Notes: generated by a model not told the origin, from the letters alone. 12,550 bases of DNA from JBHEPS01 sp046261635 (GCA_046261635.1 JBHEOL010000336.1:1-12550), one strand, 5' to 3'. Numbered from the stretch's first letter, positions 1 to 6,939 are shown. Made by a program: numbers and translations.

Positions 1-2
1 CT

Positions 3-458
3 CCGATGTACCTCACTCCGGTCGCGGCTCCCCCGCCGCCGCCTCCGCCGGTCGCGCCGCCGCCTCCGCCGGTGACCCCGCCGCCTCCGCCGGTCGCGCC
101 GCCGCCCGCGCCTGAAGTGATCCGCACCGACGAGATCCACTTCGAGGCAGGATCGGCCCGCCTGACCAACATCGCGAAGGCGATCCTCGACGACGTCGCG
201 CTGCGCATGCAGCAGGAGCCCCGGGCGACCGCAGTCGTCATCGGCTACACCGACAACCGCGAACAGACCGGCCCGAACGCCGATCTGGATCGCCGCCGCG
301 CCGAAGCGGTCCGCGACTACCTGGTCAGCCGTCACGGCATCGACCCGTCGCGGATCACCGTGGAGGCTCGTGGCATGCAGGACGCCATCGGCGACAACTC
401 CACCGCCGAGGGACGTCTGCGGAACCGCCGCGTCGTGATCCGGCTGATGGTGCCGTAA
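3..458 (+). CDS. OmpA-family outer-membrane/peptidoglycan-binding protein, 3' part
   Basis: This is the C-terminal part of an OmpA-like protein; the open frame runs off the left window edge, so the ATG at 6 is probably internal. It begins with a proline-rich linker of about 35 residues and continues into an OmpA/MotB domain of about 110 residues. Visible marks are the first strand (EIHFEAGSARLT), the VIGYTDN strand, and the NADLDRRRAEAVRDYL helix with the conserved Asp/Arg environment that binds meso-diaminopimelate in this family. It closes with RNRRVVIRLMVP. The domain is expected to hold peptidoglycan in the periplasm, while the missing N-terminus is probably a beta-barrel or lipoprotein anchor (inference). 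The gene ends 24 bases before a strong terminator, so it is the last gene of its transcript. A Pal- or MotB-type protein is possible, but the long proline linker favours a barrel-linker-OmpA layout. Confidence 0.9.
   Translation, partial: PMYLTPVAAPPPPPPPVAPPPPPVTPPPPPVAPPPAPEVIRTDEIHFEAGSARLTNIAKAILDDVALRMQQEPRATAVVIGYTDNREQTGPNADLDRRRAEAVRDYLVSRHGIDPSRITVEARGMQDAIGDNSTAEGRLRNRRVVIRLMVP
36..98 (+). repeat. In-frame 21-nt tandem repeat coding a proline linker
   Basis: Three consecutive 21-nt units (36-56, 57-77, 78-98) each code PPPPPV followed by A or T. Units 1 and 3 are identical; unit 2 differs only in its last codons (gtgacc against gtcgcg). A partial fourth unit follows. This is the linker before the OmpA domain. 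Its near-identity at DNA level suggests recent slippage or duplication, so linker length may vary among relatives. Confidence 0.85.
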
Positions 459-482
459 GCCCATCCGCACGAGCAGTTCAAG

Positions 483-515
483 AGCCCCCGCGGGAAACCG
501 CGGGGGCTTTTTTTT
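483..515 (+). terminator. Intrinsic terminator of the ompA-like gene
   Basis: A perfect 11-bp stem (483-493 with 498-508) with a GAAA tetraloop (494-497) is followed by a run of eight T (508-515). It lies 24 bases after the ompA-like stop codon. This is a canonical Rho-independent terminator with a very GC-rich stem. Confidence 0.96.
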
Positions 516-536
516 AGGGGCCAGGGGCTAGGGGCG
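516..536. repeat. G-rich heptamer repeat (AGGGGCN x3)
   Basis: Three head-to-tail 7-mers, AGGGGCC, AGGGGCT and AGGGGCG, start immediately after the terminator T-run. Three runs of four G are spaced by three bases. Together with the G5 of the terminator stem (502-506), they could form a G-quadruplex on the plus strand (inference). Function unknown. Confidence 0.8.
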
Positions 537-548
537 GTAGAAACCAAG

Positions 549-699
549 GCAGAAGTCAGAAGGCAGAAGGCAGAAGTAGAGGCAAGAACAAGAGCAGCGA
601 AGGGGGCGGTTTACGTCTTCTGCCTTTGCTCTTACTTCTTACTTCTGCCTTCTGACTTCTGACTTCTGACTTTTCTTCTGCCTTCTGCCTTCTGCCTTT
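549..699. repeat. Inverted arrays of CTTCTGN / NCAGAAG heptamers
   Basis: The left arm has four 7-mers of the type KCAGAAG (549-576). The right arm has the complementary 7-mers: one isolated CTTCTGC (617-623), a phased run CTTCTTA, CTTCTGC and three CTTCTGA (635-669), a 5-nt interruption, and three CTTCTGC (675-695). The 28-nt left arm can pair with 642-669 with only two mismatches, giving a long purine/pyrimidine hairpin with a loop of about 65 nt. The unit length equals that of the adjacent G-rich repeat. There is no coding potential. Together with the promoter, this fills the 309-base gap between the ompA-like gene and thymidine kinase. Confidence 0.85.
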
Positions 700-704
700 A
701 TCCA

Positions 705-733
705 TTGCCCTCCCCGCCGCTGTCCCCTATCCT
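705..733 (+). promoter_or_regulatory. Sigma70-like promoter for thymidine kinase
   Basis: The -35 candidate TTGCCC (705-710) and the -10 candidate TATCCT (728-733) are separated by exactly 17 bases, each matching four of six consensus positions. Transcription would start near 740, leaving a leader of about 28 nt with a good ribosome-binding site. The element lies directly after the heptamer array. Assigned by eye from the consensus. Confidence 0.45.
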
Positions 734-756
734 GCACGAAGACCTCATTCACACAC

Positions 757-762
757 GGGAGA
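757..762 (+). promoter_or_regulatory. Ribosome-binding site fixing the tdk start
   Basis: GGGAGA lies five bases before the TTG at 768. No comparable site precedes the other in-frame TTG at 705, which moreover overlaps the predicted -35 box. This decides the start. Confidence 0.65.
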
Positions 763-767
763 CCCCA

Positions 768-1409
768 TTGGACGGTTACAAAGGCGGATGGATCGAGATC
801 ATCACGGGAGGCATGTTTTCGGGTAAATCGGAGGAGTTGATCCGGCGGCTGCGGCGCGCGGTGATCGCCCGCCAGCGCGTTCAGGTCTTCAAGCCGCTGA
901 TCGATGACCGGTTCAGTCACGAGGAAGTCGTCTCCCGAGACGACCGGCGACTGAAGGCCTTTCCGGTGGCGAGCTCGGAGGAGCTCCGTGGCAAGGTCGA
1001 GATCGGCGTGCAGATCGTCGGAATCGACGAGATCCAGTTTTTCGACGAAGGGATCGTCCAGGTCTGCATGCAGCTCGCGGATGCGGGCATCCGGGTCGTC
1101 GCAGCCGGACTCGACCAGGATTACCAGCGGCGCCCGTTCGGGCCGATGCCCGCGCTGCTCTGCCTCGCCGAGGAAGTCTCCAAGATGCACGCGGTCTGCG
1201 TTCGATGCGGAGGCTCGGCCCACTACTCACAGCGGATCGCCGGGGGTGCGTCTCAGGTCGAAGTCGGAGATACCTCCTACGAGGCGCGCTGTCGGTCCTG
1301 CTTCGAGCCCTACGAAGCAGGTGCCCACGAGGCCGACGACCCGGTGCAGCTGGCGATTCCCCCCTCGGTCCGGCCTGCTGCCCTGCTGAAGGCGAAAAAC
1401 CAGGGGTGA
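768..1409 (+). CDS. tdk: Thymidine kinase (type II, TK1-like)
   Basis: Phosphorylates thymidine to dTMP with ATP in the cytosolic pyrimidine salvage pathway. With the TTG start the product is 213 residues, normal for bacterial type II enzymes. Visible in order: Walker A loop GGMFSGKS (about residues 14-21; most relatives have GPMFSGKS/T), the Asp/Glu motif VGIDEIQFF with the likely catalytic base at Glu88, AGLDQDYQRRPFG of the phosphate-binding and lasso approach, and a structural zinc site formed by CVRC (144, 147) and CRSC (175, 178). The lasso tyrosine that closes over thymidine is in the SYEARC stretch. The gene follows its own promoter and an upstream terminator, so it is probably transcribed alone. 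It converges with the zinc-ribbon gene, whose stop is only 16 bases away. Start choice rests on the ribosome-binding site; the frame is open further upstream to a TTG at 705. Confidence 0.95.
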   Translation: MDGYKGGWIEIITGGMFSGKSEELIRRLRRAVIARQRVQVFKPLIDDRFSHEEVVSRDDRRLKAFPVASSEELRGKVEIGVQIVGIDEIQFFDEGIVQVCMQLADAGIRVVAAGLDQDYQRRPFGPMPALLCLAEEVSKMHAVCVRCGGSAHYSQRIAGGASQVEVGDTSYEARCRSCFEPYEAGAHEADDPVQLAIPPSVRPAALLKAKNQG

Positions 1410-1425
1410 GTTTCGCCCTGCCGGC

Positions 1426-2004
1426 TCAGCCCTCGGCGCCGGCCCTCATGTGGACGTACTCGCGATGGTGGAAGCTCATCGCATCCCGATAGATCTTCGG
1501 GAACGAGCCGACATCCTTCGTCGCGAGAACGAGATTCACGTTGTAGAGGAAGGCAGCATTTCCGTCGAAGGTCCGCAGATTGTCGGCGACGAGAATGAAG
1601 AAGCTGCGCCGGCGATCCCCGAGGCTGAGCGAGAGCATCGGCGCGAACTCCTGAAGGGGCGGAGGAGTCATCGCCGAGGGGGAGAGAAGGACGAGCGGAG
1701 GATACTCCTGCACGTAGAAGTCGCGAGCGGCTTCGATGGACGGCAGGTGAATCGGCGCATGGCCGACCGCGCGGACCGCCTGGCGCAAAGGGGGAGAATC
1801 GACTCCGACGATGAGCGCCTTCCTGCCGAAATCGTCGTCGCCGCCGTCTTCGGCCACGATCTCGGGCTCCTCGGCATCGATCGATCGCCGGTCGAAGGTG
1901 ATCTTCGCCTTGCAGGCGGGACAGGGGAACTGCACTTCCTTCATCGGAAGCTTCGTCTCGTCGATCGAGAGTGCTTTCTGGCAGGAGGGGCACTGGATCT
2001 TCAC
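1426..2004 (-). CDS. Zinc-ribbon protein with degenerate receiver-like domain
   Basis: A 192-residue protein starting at GTG; GGAG within the end of the upstream pilT-like gene is its ribosome-binding site, so translation is probably coupled. Residues 5-31 form an MJ0042-type zinc ribbon (CPSC, 19 residues, CPAC). After an acidic linker (about 43-58), residues 62-180 resemble a response-regulator receiver: KALIVGVDS gives a first strand with an acidic residue (Asp69), and PLVLLSP matches the strand that normally ends in the phospho-acceptor Asp, here Ser108. It therefore looks like a pseudo-receiver that cannot be phosphorylated in the usual way (inference). The gap to the pilT-like stop is five bases, so it is the second gene of that operon. 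A role in pilus or motility control is suggested by context only. No precise family name is claimed. Confidence 0.8.
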   Translation of the reverse strand: MKIQCPSCQKALSIDETKLPMKEVQFPCPACKAKITFDRRSIDAEEPEIVAEDGGDDDFGRKALIVGVDSPPLRQAVRAVGHAPIHLPSIEAARDFYVQEYPPLVLLSPSAMTPPPLQEFAPMLSLSLGDRRRSFFILVADNLRTFDGNAAFLYNVNLVLATKDVGSFPKIYRDAMSFHHREYVHMRAGAEG

Positions 2005-2009
2005 GGCAT

Positions 2010-3164
2010 CTACTCCAGAAGAGACATCATGTCGTCGTCACCCTTGACCTCGCTCTGCTCGAGGGCGCCGCTGGGCTCGTCGGTCAGGCGCAGGGCCAGG
2101 TTGGTGGGATTGGTCGCGTACGAAAGGGCGGTCTCACGGCTGATCAGGCGCTGGTTCCACATTTTCTCCAGCTCGTCGTCGAACGTCTGCATCCCGTCGA
2201 CGCTGCCATCGTGCATGGCGTCGGTGAGCGACCGGCCGTCGGTCTCTCCCTTCATGACGTAGTCGCGCGTTCGCATGGTCGACTTCAGGATCTCGAGCAC
2301 GGCCATCCGGCCGCCGCCCACCTTCGGCACCAGCCGCTGAGAGACGACGTACTTGAACGACTGCGCGAACCGCGTGCGGATCTGCGCTTCCTGCTCTTTC
2401 GGAAAAACACCGACGATCCGGTCGACCGTCTTCGCCGCGTCGATCGTGTGGAGGGTCGACAGCACCAGGTGGCCCGTCTCGGCGGCCTCCATTGCGATCT
2501 CGATCGTCTCGACGTCGCGCATCTCGCCGATCAGGATCACCTTCGGCGCCTGACGAAGCGCGGCGCGCAGCGCGAGGGCGAACGACTTGGTGTCCGACCC
2601 GACCTCCCGCTGATTCACCGTCGAGCGCGCGTGGCGGTGCATGTACTCGACCGGATCCTCGATCGTCACGATGTGATAGGCGAACTCGTGGTTGATCTGA
2701 TTGATGATGGCCGCCAGAGTCGTCGACTTTCCCGAGCCGGTCGGACCGGTGACCAGGACGATGCCGTTCTTGAGCGGGGCTACGTTGCGCAGCTCCTTCG
2801 GGAGCCCCAGCTCGTCGAGGGTCGGGACGCCCTCCGGGATGACCCGCAGCACGATCGCCCAGGTCCCGCGCTGCGAAAAGGCGTTCACGCGGAATCGGGT
2901 CTTCTGCGGGATCGAGTAGGAGAGATCGACCGAGCCATTCCTGAGCAGCATTTCGGTCAGCTCATGATCGCCGCGCAGCAGATGCAGGACGATCGCCTCG
3001 GTCTGGAACGGTGTGAGCCGCGGCAGCCCCGGGAAATTCACCGGCGCGAGCTGCCCATCGATTTCGACCTGAGGCGGCCTGCCGACCGAGAAATTGAGGT
3101 CCGACACGCGATCGGACACCTTGAGCATCGCCTCGAGAATGGCGTCTAGATTGAAATTCTTCAT
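2010..3164 (-). CDS. pilT: Type IV pilus retraction ATPase, PilT/PilU family
   Basis: A 384-residue cytoplasmic hexameric ATPase of the secretion-ATPase superfamily that depolymerises type IV pili and so powers twitching. Order of motifs: N-terminal PAS-like domain (about 1-110), Walker A GPTGSGKST (140-148), Asp box TIEDPVEY (167-174), Walker B VILIGEMRD with Glu214, and His box GHLVLSTLH (231-239). GMQTFDDEL near 324-332 is the C-terminal motif shared by PilT and PilU. RQAPKVILIGE resembles PilU and many non-proteobacterial copies, where classical PilT has REDPD; the symbol therefore marks the family, not proven PilT identity. The C-terminal tail is acidic (DDDMMSLLE). The start ATG has GGAG seven bases upstream. 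It heads a two-gene operon with the zinc-ribbon protein. No pilin or PilB/C gene is visible in the window. Confidence 0.94.
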   Translation of the reverse strand: MKNFNLDAILEAMLKVSDRVSDLNFSVGRPPQVEIDGQLAPVNFPGLPRLTPFQTEAIVLHLLRGDHELTEMLLRNGSVDLSYSIPQKTRFRVNAFSQRGTWAIVLRVIPEGVPTLDELGLPKELRNVAPLKNGIVLVTGPTGSGKSTTLAAIINQINHEFAYHIVTIEDPVEYMHRHARSTVNQREVGSDTKSFALALRAALRQAPKVILIGEMRDVETIEIAMEAAETGHLVLSTLHTIDAAKTVDRIVGVFPKEQEAQIRTRFAQSFKYVVSQRLVPKVGGGRMAVLEILKSTMRTRDYVMKGETDGRSLTDAMHDGSVDGMQTFDDELEKMWNQRLISRETALSYATNPTNLALRLTDEPSGALEQSEVKGDDDMMSLLE

Positions 3165-3199
3165 TCGGGCTCCGTGAGTGTATCGCGCCGGGAGCCGAC

Positions 3200-3229
3200 A
3201 TTGTAGCCGGGTTCATCCGGCCCCGTCAG
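3200..3229 (-). promoter_or_regulatory. Promoter of the pilT-like operon
   Basis: On the minus strand, CTGACG (3229-3224) and TACAAT (3205-3200) are separated by 18 bases. TACAAT matches five of six -10 positions and CTGACG four of six -35 positions. Predicted transcription starts near 3193, about 29 bases before the ATG, leaving room for the GGAG site. Confidence 0.5.
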
Positions 3230-3237
3230 CTCTGCTT

Positions 3238-3243
3238 TACAAT
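3238..3243 (+). promoter_or_regulatory. -10 element for ruvX, possibly leaderless
   Basis: TACAAT lies eight bases before the ruvX ATG (3252), which would place the transcription start at or just before the start codon. There is no Shine-Dalgarno sequence and no convincing -35 at 16-18 bases. Short-leader or leaderless transcription of ruvX-mltG is the simplest reading (inference). Confidence 0.45.
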
Positions 3244-3251
3244 CGCCGTAC

Positions 3252-3674
3252 ATGGCAATTCTCGCAGTCGATTACGGCACCCGGCGGGTCGGGCTCGCCG
3301 TCAGCACTTCGGGCGTGCTGGCGACTCCCCACAGCGTCATTCCCAACGAAGGCACCCTCGAGGATCTCGCTTCCCGCATCGCCACCCTCGGCGAGGAGCT
3401 CGAGGCCGAACGCTACGTCGTCGGCCTTCCCCGCCGCTCCCGCTCGGGCAGCGACGACCCCGCCCTGGCCCCCTATCGGGCGCTCGCCGAGGCTCTCAGG
3501 CAGAAAACCCGCAAGAAGGTCATTCTCTGGGACGAAGGATGGTCCACGACCGAAGCTGCCTCCCGCCGCCGGGAAGGCGGCACGAGGCGCAGACGCGACC
3601 GGAGCCCGATCGACATGGAGGCTGCTGCAGTGTTCCTACAGGCTTATCTCGACGAAACCGGAGGGCGGGATTGA
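3252..3674 (+). CDS. ruvX: Putative pre-16S rRNA nuclease / Holliday junction resolvase RuvX (YqgF)
   Basis: 140 residues, the usual size of the YqgF/RuvX family, which has an RNase H-like fold and is linked to 16S rRNA 5'-end maturation and proposed Holliday-junction cleavage. Visible motifs: AVDYGTRRVGLA with the first metal-binding Asp7, RYVVGLPRRSRSG, WDEGWSTTEA (94-102; most relatives read DER.TT.EA) and IDMEAAAVFLQAYLD with the last acidic residue Asp121. It starts at ATG 3252 without a Shine-Dalgarno site. Its stop codon overlaps the mltG start by one base (TGATG), so the two are one operon. A neighbouring ruvX and mltG is also the arrangement in Bacillus (yrrK near yrrL), which supports both assignments. 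Confidence 0.93.
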   Translation: MAILAVDYGTRRVGLAVSTSGVLATPHSVIPNEGTLEDLASRIATLGEELEAERYVVGLPRRSRSGSDDPALAPYRALAEALRQKTRKKVILWDEGWSTTEAASRRREGGTRRRRDRSPIDMEAAAVFLQAYLDETGGRD

Positions 3675-4765
3675 TGGCGCGCGCCCGCAGAGGATGTTTT
3701 TCGGCCGCCTTGCACTCGGCCGGTATCCTCGTATTTTTCGGCATCCTCTTCGCCGCCGGCCTCGGGTATTTCCTCTGGCGCGCGCTCAACACCCCATACT
3801 CCACGACCCAGGAACCGATCCTCGTCGAGGTGGAGAGAGGATGGAACAGTGGCACCATCCTCGAGCGGCTTCGCCGCGAGGGGGTCCTGCGGGACGACTT
3901 CATCCCTCTCGCTTACCTCAAGATCCTCCGGCGCGGTGACTCACTCAAGGCGGGCGTCTACGAGTTCGAAGGCCCCTCGAGCCCGATCGCCGTGATCGAC
4001 AAGCTCGTTGCGGGCGACGTCATCTTCCGCAGTGTGGTCATCCGCGAGGGAATCGACCGCTTCGCCGTCGGAGAGGCGATGGCCGCCGCCGGCTTCGGAT
4101 CTGCCGACGAGTGGGACCAGATCACCGCCGACCCCGAACTGATCCGCGACCTGGCGCCCGAGGCCGAGAGCCTCGAGGGATACCTCTTCCCCGACACTTA
4201 CAAACTCACCCCGGGCACTCCTCCGTCACGCATTGCTGCCGTCATGGTGCAGAACTTCCGCGACAAGTTCGGAGATCAACTCGCGTTCATCTCGACGGGC
4301 CTGTCGCTTCATGAAACCGTGATTCTCGCCTCCATCGTCGAAACCGAAGCGCGGCTTCGCGACGAGCGGCCCGTCATCGCCGGTGTTTATCTCAACCGCA
4401 TCCGCAACGGCATGCTGCTCGGGGCCGACCCCACCGTCATCTACGGCCTCAAGCTCGACGGCACCTGGGACGGCAATATCCGTCGCGACGACCTGGTCAA
4501 CAACGACTCTCCCTACAACACGTACCGGAAGCGCGGCCTCCCTCCCGGCCCGATCGCAAACCCGGGACTCGCCTCGCTCGAGGCCTCCGCCCGCCCCGCC
4601 GCGACCGACTATCTCTATTTCGTCTCCCGCAACGATGGGTCCCACGTCTTCGCCCGCTCCCTGAGCGAGCACAACCGGAACGTCCAGGAGTTTCAGCGGG
4701 ATTACTTCCGCAACAAGCGGGCTGCCGAGAAGACCACCAACCCCCCGGAAGAGGAGGCGCAGTAA
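3674..4765 (+). CDS. mltG: Endolytic murein transglycosylase MltG (YceG)
   Basis: Inner-membrane lytic transglycosylase that cuts nascent peptidoglycan strands and so sets glycan chain length. 363 residues from ATG 3674, preceded by GGAGG nine bases upstream. One N-terminal membrane helix (about 14-36) anchors a periplasmic body. Motifs: LEGYLFPDTY (167-176), LASIVETEA with catalytic Glu223, LGADPTVIYGL (249-259), SPYNTYRKRGLPPGPI (279-294) and FVSRNDGSHVFA near the C-terminus. All key residues of the family are present. The frame stays open upstream to 3539, but that extension overlaps ruvX and is not conserved in style. The tail (about 345-363) is polar and acidic. Confidence 0.96.
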   Translation: MARARRGCFSAALHSAGILVFFGILFAAGLGYFLWRALNTPYSTTQEPILVEVERGWNSGTILERLRREGVLRDDFIPLAYLKILRRGDSLKAGVYEFEGPSSPIAVIDKLVAGDVIFRSVVIREGIDRFAVGEAMAAAGFGSADEWDQITADPELIRDLAPEAESLEGYLFPDTYKLTPGTPPSRIAAVMVQNFRDKFGDQLAFISTGLSLHETVILASIVETEARLRDERPVIAGVYLNRIRNGMLLGADPTVIYGLKLDGTWDGNIRRDDLVNNDSPYNTYRKRGLPPGPIANPGLASLEASARPAATDYLYFVSRNDGSHVFARSLSEHNRNVQEFQRDYFRNKRAAEKTTNPPEEEAQ

Positions 4766-4788
4766 GCGGAAGGCCCACTCCGTCCGGT

Positions 4789-4806
4789 CGCGGGGCAAGG
4801 CCCGCG
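4789..4806 (+). terminator. Weak hairpin after mltG
   Basis: A 6-bp stem CGCGGG/CCCGCG with a 6-nt loop begins 24 bases after the mltG stop. It is followed by a C/T-rich stretch but no T-run, so it may be a weak or Rho-assisted terminator or chance GC pairing. Confidence 0.25.
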
Positions 4807-4859
4807 TCCCCTCCTCTGGCGCTCCCCCCGAGGGGAAGAACCCCATTTCGCCGGGGCCA

Positions 4860-4888
4860 TTGACCCGCGCATGACGAGGCGGTAACGT
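4860..4888 (+). promoter_or_regulatory. Promoter candidate for the kinase-like/TonB gene
   Basis: TTGACC (4860-4865, five of six) and TAACGT (4883-4888, T-A-N-N-N-T only) are 17 bases apart, giving a start near 4895. The following leader holds GGAG (4909-4912) five bases before the ATG at 4918. A second possible -10, TAGACT (4903-4908), would give an almost leaderless transcript but lacks a -35 box. Confidence 0.45.
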
Positions 4889-4917
4889 TTGCCAATCTCG
4901 GCTAGACTGGAGATTCC

Positions 4918-6939
4918 ATGAACGCCCCCTCTCCCACGCTTCTCGGCAGTTACATCCTCTTCAAAGAGCTCGAAGTGGGTTCGCTTTCCGAGCTGTGGCG
5001 CGCCGGACGGCTCGACGAGGGAAAAGTCACCGAAATCGTCGCCCTGCGAAGATTCCGCGGGGGCGACGCGCGGGCGATGCGGGCGGCTGCGGGAGAGGCG
5101 AAAGGAGTCATCGGGCAGATTCAGGGATCCGCGGTCGTGCGGGGACAGAGAATCGCCACGGCGGAGGGTCACGTGCTTCTGGAGCACGAGTACTCTGGGG
5201 GAAGATCGCTCCACGGGATCCTCGAGCGGGCGACGAGCGGTGAGAACGGGCCACATCCGATCCCGGTCGATCAGGCGCTCGCAATCGCCGAACGGCTTGC
5301 CGCATCGGCCGAGGCGCTTCAGCAGGTCAGGCTCGAGAACAGCCGTCTGGTGCACGGCGCGATCGTGCCCCAATTCGTCTGGATCACCGAGGATGGAGAA
5401 GTCCGTCTCGCGGGACACCTGCTCGCGAAAGGGATTCTGGCTTCGCTCAAGGATCAGGAGATCCGCACCGAAATCGCGCCGTTCATCGCGCCCGAGCTTC
5501 GCACGACGTCGATCCCGACGGCCTCGGGCGACATCTACTCGATCGGGGCGATTCTATTTCTGACGCTCACCGGGAGCGCCCCCCCTGCCCAGAAGGCGGA
5601 GGGCGCGCTCGACGAGGCGCGTCTGATGTTCGATGACGAACCGATTCCAACGGACCTGCTGCCGATCCTGCGGCGGACGCTTGCCACCGATCCAGCGCAG
5701 CGTTTCGGCAGCATCACCGAATTGCACCAGTCGATCCAGAAACTCGTCGCCGGCGGACTCTATGCGCCGACGACGTTCAACCTGGCGTTCTATCTCCATA
5801 CGCTCCTCAAACGGGAGATGGAAATCGAAGCGGGGGAGCGGAAGGCGGAAGCCGCCGTCGACATCGCCTCTCTCATGGAGCAGAAGCGTGTCGAAGAGAG
5901 AGCGGCTGTCGAGCCGCGACTCGCGGGCGAAGACAGCTCCGCGCCCCGTCCGTCACCGATCAGATCACCTCTGAGCGGAGGAAGGAGCCCGGAGGAGTCG
6001 CGGTCGAAACTTCCGCTCATCGCCGCAGCGATCGTGGTCCTCGCGGTCATCGGTGCCGGCGGCTTCTGGTTGATGAAGACCAAATCGAAAGTTCCCGCCG
6101 CCCAGGCAGCCTCGGCTCCCGTCGAAATGGCCTCCGCGGCGATGATCGAAGCTCCGATCGTCACCGCCGTGGCGGAGCCAACCGAAGATGACGTCGTGGA
6201 TCCCGATCTCGCAGCCACCACGAGCGAGGCAGCCGCAGGGGAGGAAGAGGAGCGGCGCAAGGCTTTCGAGGAAGAGGTGAATCGGCGCCTTCGTGAAGAA
6301 GTCACCCGTCTCCAGAGTGACTACGAGCGGCAGATCGCCGCGGAACGCGCGAAGATCGTCGCCGAGCGCCAACCACAGGAGGTTCCGCAAACTCCCTCGC
6401 GCACCGCGGAACAGCCGCCCGCGGCCGCCGCCGCCACACAGACGAAGGCTGCCGAGCCCCGCCTCGACGCCGACTCGCTCAACCAGCAGCGGCTCCAGCA
6501 GATCGAGACCGCGCGGGAGTCGGAACCCGCGCCGACCGAGACGGCGACGACTCCCCTCTCCCAGACTCAGACGGCCCAGGTGTCTGCGCCGGTCCCGGCG
6601 GTCGCAACCCCCACGCCGCCGCCCGCCGTCCGGCAGGGCGATCTGATCGATCTGGCGACCCTGGACACGCCTCCGGCTCTCGTCAGGGCCGTGCCGCCGA
6701 CCTATCCTCCGATAGCCCGCAAGCAGCGCCTCGAGGCGACCGTGATCATCAGCGTGCTCATTTCCGAGAACGGCGACGTTCTCGAGGCCCGCGTGTTGCG
6801 GGGCGATCCGCGCGGAATCGGATTCGATGAGGCGGCGGTCGCTGCCGCCAAGGCGTCGAAATTCTCGCCGCCGATGAAAGACGGCCAGCGGGTCCGGACC
6901 TGGCTCGCGTATCCATACCGGTTCCAACTCCCGCGGTAG
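4918..6939 (+). CDS. Pseudokinase-transmembrane-coiled-coil-TonB fusion protein
   Basis: 673 residues. Residues 10-280 have the layout of a Ser/Thr protein kinase: a degraded glycine loop (LEVGSLSELW), VALRRF where the ATP-binding lysine is expected, an APFIAPEL stretch matching the APE motif (189-193), and GDIYSIGAILFLTLTG (204-219) matching subdomain IX. The HRD catalytic aspartate is absent (LVHGAIVPQFVWI, 144-156), DFG is replaced by LAGH (164-167) and the lysine position is Arg, so it is probably a catalytically dead pseudokinase. A membrane helix follows (about 366-386), then an acidic coiled coil (about 441-485), a Pro/Thr/Ala-rich linker (about 486-570), and a TonB C-terminal domain (about 590-672: PPTYPPIARKQ, VIISVLISENGDVLEA, FDEAAVAAAKASKFSPP, YPYRFQL). 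Expected topology puts the pseudokinase in the cytosol and the TonB domain in the periplasm, so it might couple a cytoplasmic signal to an outer-membrane receptor (inference). No ExbB/ExbD is in the window. Confidence 0.88.
   Translation: MNAPSPTLLGSYILFKELEVGSLSELWRAGRLDEGKVTEIVALRRFRGGDARAMRAAAGEAKGVIGQIQGSAVVRGQRIATAEGHVLLEHEYSGGRSLHGILERATSGENGPHPIPVDQALAIAERLAASAEALQQVRLENSRLVHGAIVPQFVWITEDGEVRLAGHLLAKGILASLKDQEIRTEIAPFIAPELRTTSIPTASGDIYSIGAILFLTLTGSAPPAQKAEGALDEARLMFDDEPIPTDLLPILRRTLATDPAQRFGSITELHQSIQKLVAGGLYAPTTFNLAFYLHTLLKREMEIEAGERKAEAAVDIASLMEQKRVEERAAVEPRLAGEDSSAPRPSPIRSPLSGGRSPEESRSKLPLIAAAIVVLAVIGAGGFWLMKTKSKVPAAQAASAPVEMASAAMIEAPIVTAVAEPTEDDVVDPDLAATTSEAAAGEEEERRKAFEEEVNRRLREEVTRLQSDYERQIAAERAKIVAERQPQEVPQTPSRTAEQPPAAAAATQTKAAEPRLDADSLNQQRLQQIETARESEPAPTETATTPLSQTQTAQVSAPVPAVATPTPPPAVRQGDLIDLATLDTPPALVRAVPPTYPPIARKQRLEATVIISVLISENGDVLEARVLRGDPRGIGFDEAAVAAAKASKFSPPMKDGQRVRTWLAYPYRFQLPR

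Noticed and set aside
549..699. CRISPR array
   Set aside because: Units are 7 bases with no unique spacers, and no cas genes are present.
705..767. Extension of thymidine kinase to the upstream TTG at 705
   Set aside because: No ribosome-binding site there, and the region fits a promoter; the TTG at 768 has a good site at five bases.
459..767. tRNA or other structured RNA gene in the first intergenic region
   Set aside because: No T-arm consensus or cloverleaf was seen there or in the other gaps; the structure present is explained by the terminator and heptamer arrays.
1410..1445. Terminator between the convergent tdk and zinc-ribbon genes
   Set aside because: Only a 6-bp GCCGGC pairing with a 12-base loop and no T-run on either strand.
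3539..3673. N-terminal extension of MltG upstream of 3674
   Set aside because: It lies within ruvX in another frame, and the ATG at 3674 directly precedes the expected membrane anchor with a ribosome-binding site.
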